NCBI GenBank assembly: GCA_030141605.1
Contig: JAQGDQ010000012.1
Span: 494,001 to 558,000, forward strand
Source of the DNA: Tubiluchus corallicola
Taxonomy: Eukaryota > Priapulida > Priapulimorpha > Priapulimorphida > Tubiluchidae
DNA: 64,000 bases
Reading direction: 5' to 3'
Under the pieces are notes generated by a model. That model was not told the DNA's origin and did not search any database. It worked only from the letters and a program-made list of their open reading frames with translations. A program made the translations under genes and the position numbers. Positions 1 through 20,235 of this stretch are shown here, piece after piece. How positions within the stretch are numbered: the first letter of the stretch is position 1; every line of letters starts with the position of its first letter.

Positions 1-859
1 AACATTCGTACACACTTGCTACTGAAACAGCATTTCCTTGTACAGTTACTAATAACTGCTGTGCTTAAAGGTCAATCAGAATTATGAAAACCTCTGTTAT
101 CTATAAAGTTCCCGTGGGGGGGGGCGTGATGTATGGATGAATAATATGAAAATCAAAAGAAATCAGTGCGTTGCAAGACAAAGGGCTATTAGCATTTCCC
201 ACGCTTCATTGGTTTTCAGGGCTTAACTGGACGCTACACAGTAAAATCCTAAACTTAATGAAGCACGGTGGCAAATTAGTGTTGACTTTGAGCGACAAAT
301 AACAAGTTAACTTTGTTTTGCCAGAATACAAACCATCCCGTATATGATCAATGATCAATATTGAAGCTATCAGTGTGACCTTGCGGATTCCTGGAATGTA
401 CATATAGTTTATAAACTAAACAGTTTGCAAAACTGTAACTCATATAATGAAAGTCCATGTGCTTTGCAATTTTTGTTATTTTGTTTAAAATTAATAGAAA
501 TGGTTGAATATAAATAAAATAATATTTTAAAAGTACCTTATAATTTTTTATGAAAGTTTTTATGCATTTATGCACATCGTTATCGTTAAAGATTGGAGGG
601 CGTTCGTAGTGGTAATTATAGGCTCTAGGACTACGATTAAAAGTTTTTCACAAACAAACGCTATTTTCTGGAATTTGGTATTATTTCTGGAATCTATGTC
701 GGCCAGGAAGAGCCGACTGGAACACCAACTTTAAGAAGTTAGTACATAACTCCAGGGTCCCGACTGCTAAGGTTACTGTTTGGAGGCGGAGGGCTGTATG
801 GAATTGTTTATTTTGAAGGTCAAAAATCCGATTTTTAAACATTTTTGCTTATGTAGAAA
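1..859. other. Non-coding stretch, nothing recognised
   Basis: AT-rich sequence with a nine-G run near 116-124 and no reading frame that looks like a protein domain. No transposon ends or RNA gene were recognised by eye. Confidence 0.5.
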
Positions 860-1042
860 ATGTATACTGATTCACTAAACAAAAACCCTGGCTTAGTCAG
901 AAGTCACACTAAAACCTCAAAACAGTTGAAAGTCAGTCCCAAGAGGAGATCCGATGGCGCAAGCGCAGAACAAAGAGAAACTGCATGGTTTGCGAAAAAT
1001 GTTAAGGATTTAGTAATAAGTGTGAGAAGCGCGTGTAAGTAA
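860..1042 (+). CDS. Possible small coding exon, unknown protein
   Basis: An ATG-started frame of 60 codons encodes a basic, Lys/Arg/Ser-rich peptide with no recognised domain. A strong donor-like GTAAGT lies at 1035-1040, so this could be a first coding exon ending at 1034. Alternatively the frame stops at TAA 1040-1042, which overlaps an AATAAA at 1041-1046, so it could be a last exon or a chance frame. No partner exon was found on the plus strand before the FOXK 3' end. It may be non-coding. Confidence 0.2.
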   Translation: MYTDSLNKNPGLVRSHTKTSKQLKVSPKRRSDGASAEQRETAWFAKNVKDLVISVRSACK

Positions 1043-3873
1043 TAAAATCATTGTAAATTCGCAATTATTTCACGTTTGGGCGTTCACATTTTAAACGCCC
1101 ATTCTTCCACCATTGACGTTCATCATTCATTGGCTGAAGAAAAGCAACGCACTGTCAATTTCCGACAAAAATATGTTTTTACAAAAAAACGCAGATAGCC
1201 ACTTTGGTGATATTTTCACATGAGCATATCAGGCCTTGCTGAAGAAGTTTGAATTAGCTTACGCTTACGGAAGCCACGATGTTGTTACGAAGCCACTAGT
1301 GACGTCATAATTTCGAGTGAGTGGCGGTTTCGCCACGCCTGAAAATTTATATACAGCAGTAGTATAAATTCACTTCATGCTTTACAGATAGCTTTTTGCC
1401 AATTTCTTTGAAATATTTTCCAAAGTTTAAGTGCTTACGGTAAAATGAAGACAACATGCTCTCCCATGAAATTACCTGTATTGTAAACACTGTAAATGAG
1501 TAGTAACACTAACTATTAAGCTTAATAATAGTACAAAATACTTGTAACAAAACTTTTTGTAATAAATGATTGTTTATTAATCATGTTACAAATAAAGCTG
1601 CTGGCTTCTTTTCTGCCCACTTGACTACAATTAGTTCTTGAAAACTCTTACAACAACACAGGTAACTGTTTAGCATCTACAAACAATTTTACTATTGTAA
1701 AATTAACTTTTCGCTTTTATTATAGCAATTACACACTAATATAATTACTATCAAGACCATAATAATATATTCGGCACTATAACAGCTGTTAATTGCAATT
1801 ACAATCCTACGACCTTGCAAAAGCAGCTAAATTTGCAAAGCTTTTACTAATTTCACATAAAGCCTAGTAAAACTAGTGTGCAAAGCCCATTTACTAGCTT
1901 TCTGATGGCCGATACATACAAGCATTAGGGTGGAGTAACATGATTAGCAAGACTGAATACTAGTCCTACACGATCAAGTTAAAAGGCTTTTCCCTCAAAA
2001 CTGGCTGTCGTTTTGAGAAACGAATACAAAATTTATGACAGTGATTACTTTGTTACACATTGAGTAACATGAAGGCAGCCTCAAATACATTAATTATGTG
2101 AACGGGCTGGAAGTATTAAGCAAGACCAAACGCGATCAAACACGGTACTTTCATTGGATTGAAGTTTCCAAATAAGTCACAACTGAAGTTAAATTATGTT
2201 TTGGTCTTAGGAAAATTGCAACACTATACAACATAGTTGCAGCTGCTGAGCCAGTAACACCATCTCTGCAAAGGAGGAACTATAATATAGTTTCTATAGT
2301 TCACAGCGAAGAGGACACCAGAACATAACTTAGTTTAGTCTAACTTGGTTCAGGCAAAGAAAGGAACAGACATCTCCTCTGGGGGGGGGGGGGGCAAAGA
2401 AAGCAATTACAAGTGCACAGTGTAAATTCCACAGGGCATATATTTTTCAACCAAGCTTAAGAATTACAGTGTAACACAACAGTATTGTCATATGCAGGAA
2501 AGTCTTTCCACAAATCACAATTAAACTTGCAACTAATGACATTGCTTGAATTCATGAACACTAACAAATTTAATCTGAACAAGAAACACAACCAATACCA
2601 AAGGTAAAACACGTTATTGTAGTTATATCAAACAATTACCTCTTTCAGTCACAATCAAAAGCAGCTGGACAAAATTCACAAATTTAAGTGCCACCAAACA
2701 GTATCTACAAACACCATGTTTCTGTGTACATGTAGTTAAAAATCGTTTTTGAAACATTGTAAACAAGTGCATCACAGCTACTGCAGCACAAAATAGCTAC
2801 ACAGGTAATATACAAAAGCATACTCATCATTCTAGCTATGTGCCAAATGACAAAGTCACAAACTCTTCAGGTTTGCAATCCTGAAACTATCACGCATTCT
2901 GCATTCTGCAGCAGAGACAACTTTGGATAGTAAACTTCTGCAGTTTTCCCAAACTTCTCCCAAATTCAGTCAGAAGCACACTTAAGGGTGTTTGTGAGAA
3001 ACTGCGACAATCTATTGTCAGTAATTTGCAAATAACAATTACAACTGCAATTCAAAAACATGGTGAAGCATTGGGTTTAATTTACATATTGTATTTAATA
3101 TGGATTACTTTGCAGTACTTAAAATACAAAGAATACCAGGTAACCTCAATCAATATAACTAATATCATGTACATAGTGTATAAATTACCTTCACTCACTC
3201 AAATGCAAGCATTAAAATAAAAGAGAAATAGTTTTTGAAAATGACGATTAAAAAGTTCAAAAGGTCAATTCATGCAAAGCAAATTAGTTTTTTTGCTCAT
3301 CAAAAGAAATAACATCATAAACATGAATGGCAAATGTATGAAAAATATCAATTTGTTAAAAGTGAATATTTTATCATACTGCACTTCCTCCAATAACACA
3401 GCCAGCAAACTTTGGCTATGAAAGCCTTCAGTACATACACCTTCTAATAAAATCGAAATGCTAAGCAAAAAAGAATTTTTTCCAATCCATTTTTGCACCT
3501 AAAATTATTAGGTAAATAAGATGCTCTCACATTAATCATTGCATGCACAATCATGGTTAACATGGAAAGCATTTTGTGAGTGTAATTCTGACACTGCTGC
3601 CCAATATTATATTGACACCACCCATTTTTCTTGCAAATTAACGTGAAAATAACATCATCCTGATAATTATAAATATGTCAGAAACTTATCATTGGCTTAA
3701 TTGCAGCAAAACTCGCTTTTAAAGTTTATCAACCGAGAAAACATAAACTCAGCAATTTCTGCTATATTTCAAGATTAACAATGTCGCAGGCTAAGAAATT
3801 GTCGCCAAGTGAACTACAATATGGGTTTACAATGACAACAACTACAACAAAAATGAACAATTTTACAATAAAT
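1043..3873. other. FOXK downstream region, probable 3' UTR in part
   Basis: No convincing coding sequence. The part next to FOXK is expected to contain its minus-strand 3' UTR. A candidate minus-strand poly(A) signal (TTTATT on the plus strand) lies at 1573-1578, but the true end is not decidable here. A CRE-like TGACGTCA at 1300-1307 is followed by a short GC hairpin (1321-1336) and a TATA-like stretch near 1347. A run of about 14 G lies near 2381. Confidence 0.4.
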
Positions 3874-12470
<8,597 letters not shown>

Positions 12471-12663
12471 ACTCCTCGGGTTATTAAATCGTTTCTCCGA
12501 GTTACTAAGTTGTTCCCAGAAGTTACTAACTCGTTCCTATGAGCTATCAATACGTTCTCCAGAGATACTAAGTCGTTCCCCCGGGTTACTAACTCGCTTC
12601 CCTCCCCAAGTTATTAAGTCATTCCTCCGAGTTACTAACTCGTACCCCTGAGTTATTAAATCG
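12471..12663. repeat. Degenerate 21-bp minisatellite, nine units
   Basis: Nine head-to-tail units, eight of 21 bp and one of 25 bp (12597-12621), with consensus near TTCCTCCGAGTTACTAACTCG. Because 21 is a multiple of three, both strands stay open through much of it and give heptad peptides such as LLTRSYE. That openness comes from the period and is not evidence for a gene. Confidence 0.85.
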
Positions 12664-13371
12664 TTACAGAGCCAAAAATTCAGACAATTTTTCATTGCAT
12701 TAATAAACAATGGAAATTGACCTAATTCACCTCTTACAGCATTTCTAACTGTTTTAGAACCAACACTCACACGACACACGATTTTTAAATTAACACTCAC
12801 ATTTCAAAATATCAATCATAACATGATCTCAAGAATATGGTAACCATGTATCTGAAGGATACATATAATTATGTACGTTTGACAACAGCATCGCAAATTT
12901 TGTTTGATGCCCCTGGTTTAAAGGAAGTGTAATTTTCGTATTATTTTCGTTGCCAGATGGCAGCACCGTGCAGAATTCGGCTTAAAGAGCTCAATACGTG
13001 TACAACAGTTGGGCATATTTATAACCTATACTCCACATTAATAATAAAGATCCCGCAAAAGCTTTTCCATGCGGTAAAAGTTTAGATATTGTAAACGCTG
13101 AAAAACGCTTATCGAGGTAAATGTTGTGGGGATCGCTGACGTCAAGCAGAATTGTATAGAACATCGTAGAATGTTCCGTCGGAATGACCGCCTTACTGTC
13201 TGGATTGTTCTCGAACATTTGTTCCAGAAGTTTCTGCAGTGCGCTATATAAGGCGAAGCAGGCTGCTGACACGGGATCGCACATCGCACACAGATCTAAC
13301 ACGGACTTATACTTGTATACTTACCTTTTCAGATATACTTAAACGTTTTCCAGATTTTCACAGAGCAGATG
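12664..13371. other. Possible LTR or leader of the adjacent retroelement
   Basis: Sequence upstream of the gag remnant. A TATATAAG box at 13245-13252 would suit an LTR promoter or leader for the element that follows. I could not find matching terminal repeats or a primer-binding site, so LTR limits are undefined. Frames on the minus strand here are short and match nothing known. Confidence 0.3.
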
Positions 13372-14537
13372 GGCGAACATCAAGCTCCTCTGCCAGCAGA
13401 TGGATCAGCAGGCGCAGCAACCCAAAGAAGATATGGAGCGGCAGGCACAGCAACACAGAGAGATGGACGCTATGAGGAAACTGCTTCAGACTAGAACTCT
13501 TGAAGAGAATTCAGCTCAAGCGCCCACCTTCCACCTGCATCAACACTTACAGCTGCCATTCCACCATTTGCTGCTTTTGATCCACTTTCTGAACTGTGGC
13601 CTGACTACTAGTCAAGATTTTGTATCTTCATGGCAGCCAACGCAGTGCCTGACCAACGCCAGGCTCAAGTTTTCCAAACAAATCAGACTGCATGTGTTTA
13701 CAAACAACTGGCAAATCTAGGGACACAACAGTCTCCACCCAAGGATCTCAAAGAACTGACAATTGATGAAATTGTCGACTTTATGAAGGAACAGTTTGAC
13801 CCGAATCGTTTCATACTGCGTGAACGTTTTAAGTTCTGGAGTAACATGCAAAGGAAGCCAGGCGAAACTCCCCATGAGTTAGCAGCCCGCATTCGCCAAG
13901 ACGCTGCTACATGTGACTTTCCTTCAATCCGAAACCCACTAGATGAAGCTCTGAGACAGAGGTTCATATGCTCCATCAATAACGAAGCTGTTTTGAAGGC
14001 TATCTTCAAAATCAAGGATGAAGAGCTGACTTTTGCCCATGCTATCCAAATTGCTGCCAAGACTGAAGACGCGGCAACGGCAGTCAAGGAAACTGTTTAC
14101 GGTCCCAAGCCCAGGCCCGTCAACAAAGTCAAGACGAACCAAAACAAGGGTCAACGTAAGAACCAGCAACAGTCACATTCCACAGACACGGATACAAGTG
14201 CTACTGTTGTGGAAAGGCCCACAAAGTGACTGACTGTCCATACAAAGATGCCAAGTGCCATTTCTGCAACAAGAAAGAACATTTGGAGGCTGTCTGCATG
14301 AAGAAGCAACGACAGCAACAGGACCAAAAATCTGGGAAATCCGTGGGGAGAATCGGGAAAGATGAGCTTGTCAAGGCGATCCTTGTAGAAGTTCCCGACG
14401 ACTCTCCTAGATTGGATGTCAAAGTCAACATCCAAGACCAACAGTTCGCAATGGAACTTGACACTGCAACATCCGGAAATTTTATTTCAGTGCCGGTCTG
14501 GAAGCAACTGGGCAAGCCAAAGCCCAACTCCAACTAA
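13372..14537 (+). pseudogene. Decayed Ty3/gypsy retrotransposon: gag, zinc knuckles, protease start
   Basis: Three plus-strand frames together read as a Gag-protease fragment. A Gln-rich N-terminus runs at about 13376-13540. The Gag core (ELAARIRQDA and following) runs at about 13515-14190. Two zinc knuckles (C-x2-C-x3-H-x4-C then C-x2-C-x4-H-x4-C) start at 14199. A retropepsin start follows in which the usual D-T-G is D-T-A. Breaks: a frame change near 13500-13545, an in-frame TAG at 13609-13611, a second frame change at about 14140-14198, and loss of everything after the protease start (stop 14535-14537). No reverse transcriptase or integrase follows. The knuckle layout resembles metazoan K02A2.6-type gypsy elements. 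It is a dead copy. Confidence 0.85.
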
Positions 14538-15089
14538 TGATTTTGATGTGTCTATAAATGCTACATGGACAAGACTATGTATTTTTCTGAAAAGGGTGAT
14601 CGTTTCTTTAATTAGTGTAGCAGGTTTACGTCCACTCTCATTTTTGAAGCCAAATTTCGGCTTCCCACTTTCAAGACTCTGTCAAAATTTGAGCAAGAAT
14701 GTTCTACAAAGTGTGATATCTGCTACGTTTTCGATTATCTGCTACGTACGCTCACTGTTCGAATGAGCACTGTTGTTCTGATCACGAAAAGCCAATATCT
14801 ATCTGATGATCGATTATTTGCTTCTTCAAAACCAGTGACAAAACAGTACTAGCATTTTCTGCCAAAATCGGAAACTACTTAATTGTAAGTTTTGGAACAT
14901 CCCTAGGAGTGAGAGTGGTAACTAGTCACTCAGTCACGTGAACCTTCAAGGTCTCGTTCCATCTATCTATGCACTGAATCATTAACATTTGTTAGAGTGT
15001 TTCACACACTCCCAGCTTTCTGCAAATAGTAGCATAAGTTATTTTACTCCAAAAGCCAGATTTGGTTAAAATTTTGAACATCTTTATTT
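14538..15089. other. Non-coding, nothing recognised
   Basis: Follows the truncated retroelement. No continuation of pol and no second LTR were seen. A small hairpin built on GAAGCC / GGCTTC lies near 14646-14664. Confidence 0.4.
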
Positions 15090-15330
15090 ATCTTAGCTAT
15101 CCAAGTTGTTTTTGGTTTGCCAGGTGGTTTTTTTCCAAAGTTTTAAGGCTTCCTTTAAGGCATTTCTTACTAGTATTTCACTTCGTGTTCTAGCCATCCT
15201 GATCCTCGGAACTTGAATTTTAAACTCCAAGGAACTTCTTTCGTTCTAGTATATAAAACTTCATTTTTATTATGCACGGCTATATTATTAACGAAACGTG
15301 TCAATCTGCGCTCAAGCTGCTTCAGAAGAC
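15090..15330 (-). mobile_element. LINE 3' fragment, same family as the copy near 40.1 kb
   Basis: Minus-strand frames give VLYTRTKEVPWSLK, then after a frame shift SEILVRNALKEALK. These match, in the same order, LYNRTKEEHQSPK and ETILVRYPLNEALK in the 40.0-40.3 kb fragment. This is the C-terminal tail of a non-LTR endonuclease/reverse transcriptase. The fragment is short and frameshifted. Confidence 0.65.
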
Positions 15331-15476
15331 GGAAAATCGATGGTCTGTGATTGTTGATCAAGGAAGAACGTGGTATTTCAAAGATTTCTGATATTTCCAT
15401 TCACGTTTACGCTTTTACGGCTCATAATCTCATTAACCGTCATTTGCAACAACAAAAGCGAACTAAGTAAAGGCTC

Positions 15477-15930
15477 TTGAAACGACATAAAAAGCTGAGA
15501 GGGGGCCAGCTATTGACGTATGTAGATAGACTTATTGCAAAAAGTTTTAGCAAATACAACTTTAGATTTGAGGGATGCTGCGTCATGTGCGGTAGCGGTG
15601 GAGAGCAGTGCCTGACATTAACAGGTGCAGCGTGCCATGTTTTAGAACATATAAGCATGTAAGTGACGAAGATGCAGCCACACATTTGAGAAATTTCAAT
15701 CTGAAGATAAACGGCACCAAAACAGAAGAATACACAATACCCGTGTGGTACTGGTAGTAATGTTTGGAAAAATGCAAATGTTTGAGATATTCGCTACTAG
15801 TACTACTAGTACTAGGAATTGAAGCTGACATAGCACAAACACTCAAGAAAATATTAGCCTTGGATGCATATTCTAAGTTTGCAAACATCTTTGAAAGGCC
15901 GAGCGCACGAAAAGTTTGTCGTCACCTGTA
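15477..15930 (+). pseudogene. Possible broken coding region, unknown cysteine-rich protein
   Basis: A 61-codon frame (15477-15662) has a Cys/His cluster, CCVMCGSGGEQC then C-H-x3-E-H. After a frame change, open segments continue with LRNFNLKINGTKTEEY and then, beyond two stops, ADIAQTLKKILALD up to a stop near 15930. A donor-like GTAAGT sits where the first segment ends. It could be a transposon-derived zinc-binding gene, exons of an unrecognised gene, or chance. No family recognised. Confidence 0.25.
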
Positions 15931-18900
15931 GAACTTGTATTTTTGTATAATTTTGAGATTTGGTTAGTTAAAGTTGCCTGGAGCGTGTAGCCAGGTTCTA
16001 AAGTTTAGGGGAGCAACCACATAAAAAAGACACTGTGACACATACCAAATAATTTTTAGTGCGCTGATTATACGATTTAAAGTCAAGATACATTTTTAAA
16101 GTAAGTACATAAATAAAGTAATGACTACTGAAAATACTTTTAAAACCATGCGATTAAAAAAATAAAAAAGTACTCGACCTTTATCGTACCAATGAACTAA
16201 AGAATTAAACACATTTTGAAAAGGCTCCAGCTCGGTGGAGGTCACACAGAAGCATCAGCTTAGATGGATTGGACATGTCATAAGATTACCACACGATTCT
16301 CCTTGTATTTCTATTGGGTTGCCAGGTACTGAGTAACTGCCCGCATTGTTTGTTATCCATACCTAATATTTCCAGAGCAGTTGCAGAGCAGCAGCTATGT
16401 TTACATGAAATTAACACTACAAGTAGCCAGAAAACGACTTTTCATTTTAAACAGAATATAGAGAGCGAAGTTTCAAAGCACTACAAAATACGGAGACATA
16501 AGTATAATAAAGAAACCAAGCTAGTTAGACTTGCTTTAAAATAAATGAGCAATAAAAAATATCAAGTCTCTTCTGCCTATAAACATTCGAACATCATGCC
16601 TGCAGTGTATTTTTTCTATATTTAACTGATCATATTCTCATCTGCGAGATTTATCCAGTTTTGGTATTTTTCCTTTTTATTAGGCTACGGAAATGGAATA
16701 AATTTGATTGTTCCATTCCATAGACAACCCTTATATCGACTGCCCAAGTTACATAAGTCCCAAACGACATCTTTTAACCATGATTATAACCAGAAAAATA
16801 GTGCAAAATTAACTAATATTACATTGATGTATAATATAAGTTTTGACCACATTTAAATTAATTTTGACTGTGATGATCTCATTGAGGATTATAAAAACTG
16901 GCCAGAAAAGAATACATTTTATCTGAAAAATTGTGAAAAGATTTTGCCTAAATAAGGCGTTTCTATGAGTGTGCTGGCTTACTCATAATCATGACAGTTG
17001 TCACGGATTCTCTCATGAGTTCAGCTCTGCGGCTCGGCCTCAACTATTGCTGACCAAGGCCGACTAGCTTATTTGCTACAACCTGCGCATACCTACTTAA
17101 GAGGTGTGCAGGCTAGAACTTTTACATGCAGGTTAATCTTTAAACATTTATACTTTCCAACTTGGGCTTCAATGATCTGAAGTTATAAATTTCTTCTCAA
17201 CTTTGTTCAGGTAGTCCATTTGGCATTTGCGAACATTTAACCAGCGTCATATGATCAGCCTAACCTCGTTAGGTTAATTTGTCTTTTTTGAAGTAAATCA
17301 AATAGTTATTTTTATCTAACTTGCAAAGCCATAGACTAAACTAAACTTTACTCATCAGCAACTCATAAACGTCAACATTGTGCATTTCTTCCTATAAATG
17401 AAACTAGACTATATATTTCCACTAATTCACTTGCAATTTCAATTGACAATAATAAACCAAGCCAATATTTCTCCCTGCTAGCTAATGAAAAGTCGAGCAG
17501 TTTTCATAACAGTATTAGACTCAGCTGTAGCTAAATGTCCTGAACGTACCTGCATTAAGTAAGCTCTGTAGGGGTGTAAAATATCTTACACACTGATTGG
17601 GCAGTCAACGAAAATGACTGACATTATGCTAGACATTAATTTCACACAGATTTGCACCAAAAGCTTAAAAGACATGTGACAAAAGAGTCTCGAGTTTGTC
17701 GTTAAGTAGAATGGAGACAGTGCAAGACACTATGTGGGAAGTGCATGCACCATTAATTGTTGGATATGTACATTATTCATTAATAGCCCGGCGATCAACT
17801 GACCTATGTCTTGGGTGCTAGAAATCACTGTATGGGTTCTGTTAGATCCGTAATGATCGCGCATAAAAATTATACCAAGTTCCTGTTTTTTCCATTACTC
17901 CACAAGAAACTTTGTTTTGGCGCTGCTTAAGCCCATGTAGTGCATTACAGCGCTACTTAGTATCCATTTTAGAAGACGATCACTAGATGTCTATTATAGC
18001 AATTGCTAATTAAATGAACTTGCAGGCAACACGATTTGAAACTTATAATGGAGATCCCAAAGATAGTTAATCTTACCTTTAATTTATAATATATCTACAT
18101 TAAGATTATGGCAGGATCTGTCAGTCATTTAGACTTAATCACAGTTGTACGAAATTTTATTTAGAACTCACAAAGTGCATGCACATGCTCACGATGGGAA
18201 TAGTGGCATCTATTATAAATTACTTATGTGTGTAAGAGATAGTTAATAATCAGTTATGTTTGTTTGAGTTGATGCTATAGAAAAGGAGCTTTAGTTTGAA
18301 ATAAGGGTCTTTTGTACATGTAATTAGTATCGAAATGTGATGCTTTCAGGGTGATTAAAGCTTGTGTCCTGCTTTTTAATCATAATCTATAATCATTTGT
18401 AGTAATTTACAATTATGTTAAAATATATTGTATGCACACACCTTTTCTTTGGTGCTTTGTTTGATGCTCATTCCAGAGCTTCAACTAAAGTTGCATATTA
18501 CAAATCTTGAAAGTACAGCAAACAACATTGATTCTTATTCCCTAGTATGATACTTATAAAGTAAGATTCAATATTAGATAAGCGGCTCCAGTAGGTGTGT
18601 ATCCACAACTACCCAGCTCACCAATGATGATGCCTTGGGGCAAAAAGTAACACTAGCCAAATTTTAATATGTACAGCATTCTAGGCCTACCTCGGCCTAT
18701 TATAGCCCTTCCTAGGTCCACTGCAATATGTAAAAACCCATCCTGTAACTTGATAATAAATTTATCGGTTTGACCATGTCTATCTTTCTCGCTTTGCATG
18801 TTACAAAAGCAAAGTATGATAACTAGTTCATTCTTTATACAGAAACATAACTTGAAAGAGCAAGATAATGGATGATTTTCTACAAATTCAGCACAATTTG

Positions 18901-19780
18901 ATGGTGATGAGGAAAAGGGTTACATGCTTGTCTGTTGAACTCTCATTGATCTTGCGGCATCTACGGTAAGTTTTCCTAACTGGAAAATTGTTAGGGAGCA
19001 TTTATTAAGGGCATAAGTAATCAGCCATACAGATGTTTGAAGCTAGTGTTCAAGCAATTTGACATTTTAAATGGTTTACACTTTACATTGTAATAATAGT
19101 CCCATTGTATTTCACCTGATTCATATTTACTCATTTAGTAATACTTCTATAATAACTGTGACACTGTCTTGCTGCTATATTTAATCTGCACTGAAAGCTC
19201 CCCCTGTGGGGTTCAAGGGTTACATTAGGGCAAAGACCATTAGGACAATCACATCAGTTGATTACAGCTAATAGTGCCCCTAACTTTATATTACTATGTG
19301 GTAAAATGAATTAACTCATTATTCTTGTGTACAATTTCTCAAGAAACGTTTTTCTTTTTTCTTGAAAAGTTTCAAGAATAACAAAGGGGTAGCAGCAGCT
19401 CAGTACAATAAACTACTTCTGCCCATTGTTATTGTCTGCATTTCAGTTTTGCTGACTGAAACACAGAAATTGCGCTACTAACATGTGTTACTGATAGGCT
19501 TATAGCTAATTAAAATATGAGAAAACTAAATGTGCAAATGGTGAGACATTGTTGTTTCTTTAGGTGCAGAGTCTGTAATTTTAGGTGCCGGGTCTGCAAC
19601 CTAACAGACCCGGCACACTTTAATAAGCACTGCCTATCACATATAGTCACTTTACATACCTTGTAACCTTTACTTGGTTCTTGAATAGCTGTGTTAGCTC
19701 TATTCAACGAAAAAATAAATTGCAGATGAAAAGTAAAGTATGCTTATATTTGCATTATTTTAATAGATTAGATTATTTTA
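15931..19780. other. Gene-poor region with LINE scrap and a hairpin
   Basis: No gene recognised over about 3.8 kb. At about 16225-16300 the plus strand reads KHQLRWIGHVIRLPHDSP, the RW-x-GHV-x-R signature seen at the end of many non-LTR reverse transcriptases. A perfect 12-bp inverted repeat lies at 19585-19616. The rest is AT-rich and featureless to the eye. Confidence 0.45.
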
Positions 19781-20235
19781 CTTCCTGATGCACAATAAAT
19801 ATAAATAAATATGATGCTTATACATCAACAGAAAATATTATTGCTGTTTGGAGAAACGGTACCCATAAACGCAAATAGGTTACTGAATCAGCTACCCTTC
19901 TTAAAACTAACAGTCTCTAGCTGCAGTTACATGTACATTTAAAAAAAGAAAATTTAAGATTAGTTTAGTGTATACTATAATAATAAATAGTTGGAGAAGT
20001 TACATTATCATTATATTTTCAATTTTCTCTTTGCATAATGAAACTATAGTTCCAGAGGTAATTAATGTTAATCATCTTTAATTAATTTTACTCATTTGAT
20101 GGTCATATTTTGTCGTTACAACATCACAGTCACATCAGCAATTTTCTAAGTACTGAAGAAATACTCTAATTGACAAAATTTTGAAATTTTAGTTAGCAGT
20201 TTTCTTGCAACTACTGGACTTGTGGCTATCTGCTG
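19781..20235 (-). other. Probable 3' UTR of the first SLC10 gene
   Basis: AT-rich sequence directly after the minus-strand stop at 20236. No coding potential; the polyadenylation site was not identified with confidence. Confidence 0.4.

Noticed and set aside
12991-13302. 103-codon minus-strand frame
   Set aside because: No recognised motif, overlaps the probable LTR/leader of the gypsy remnant, and a second overlapping frame is equally open.
13698-14533. Several minus-strand frames of 76-129 codons
   Set aside because: They are shadows of the plus-strand gag remnant and have no domain similarity.
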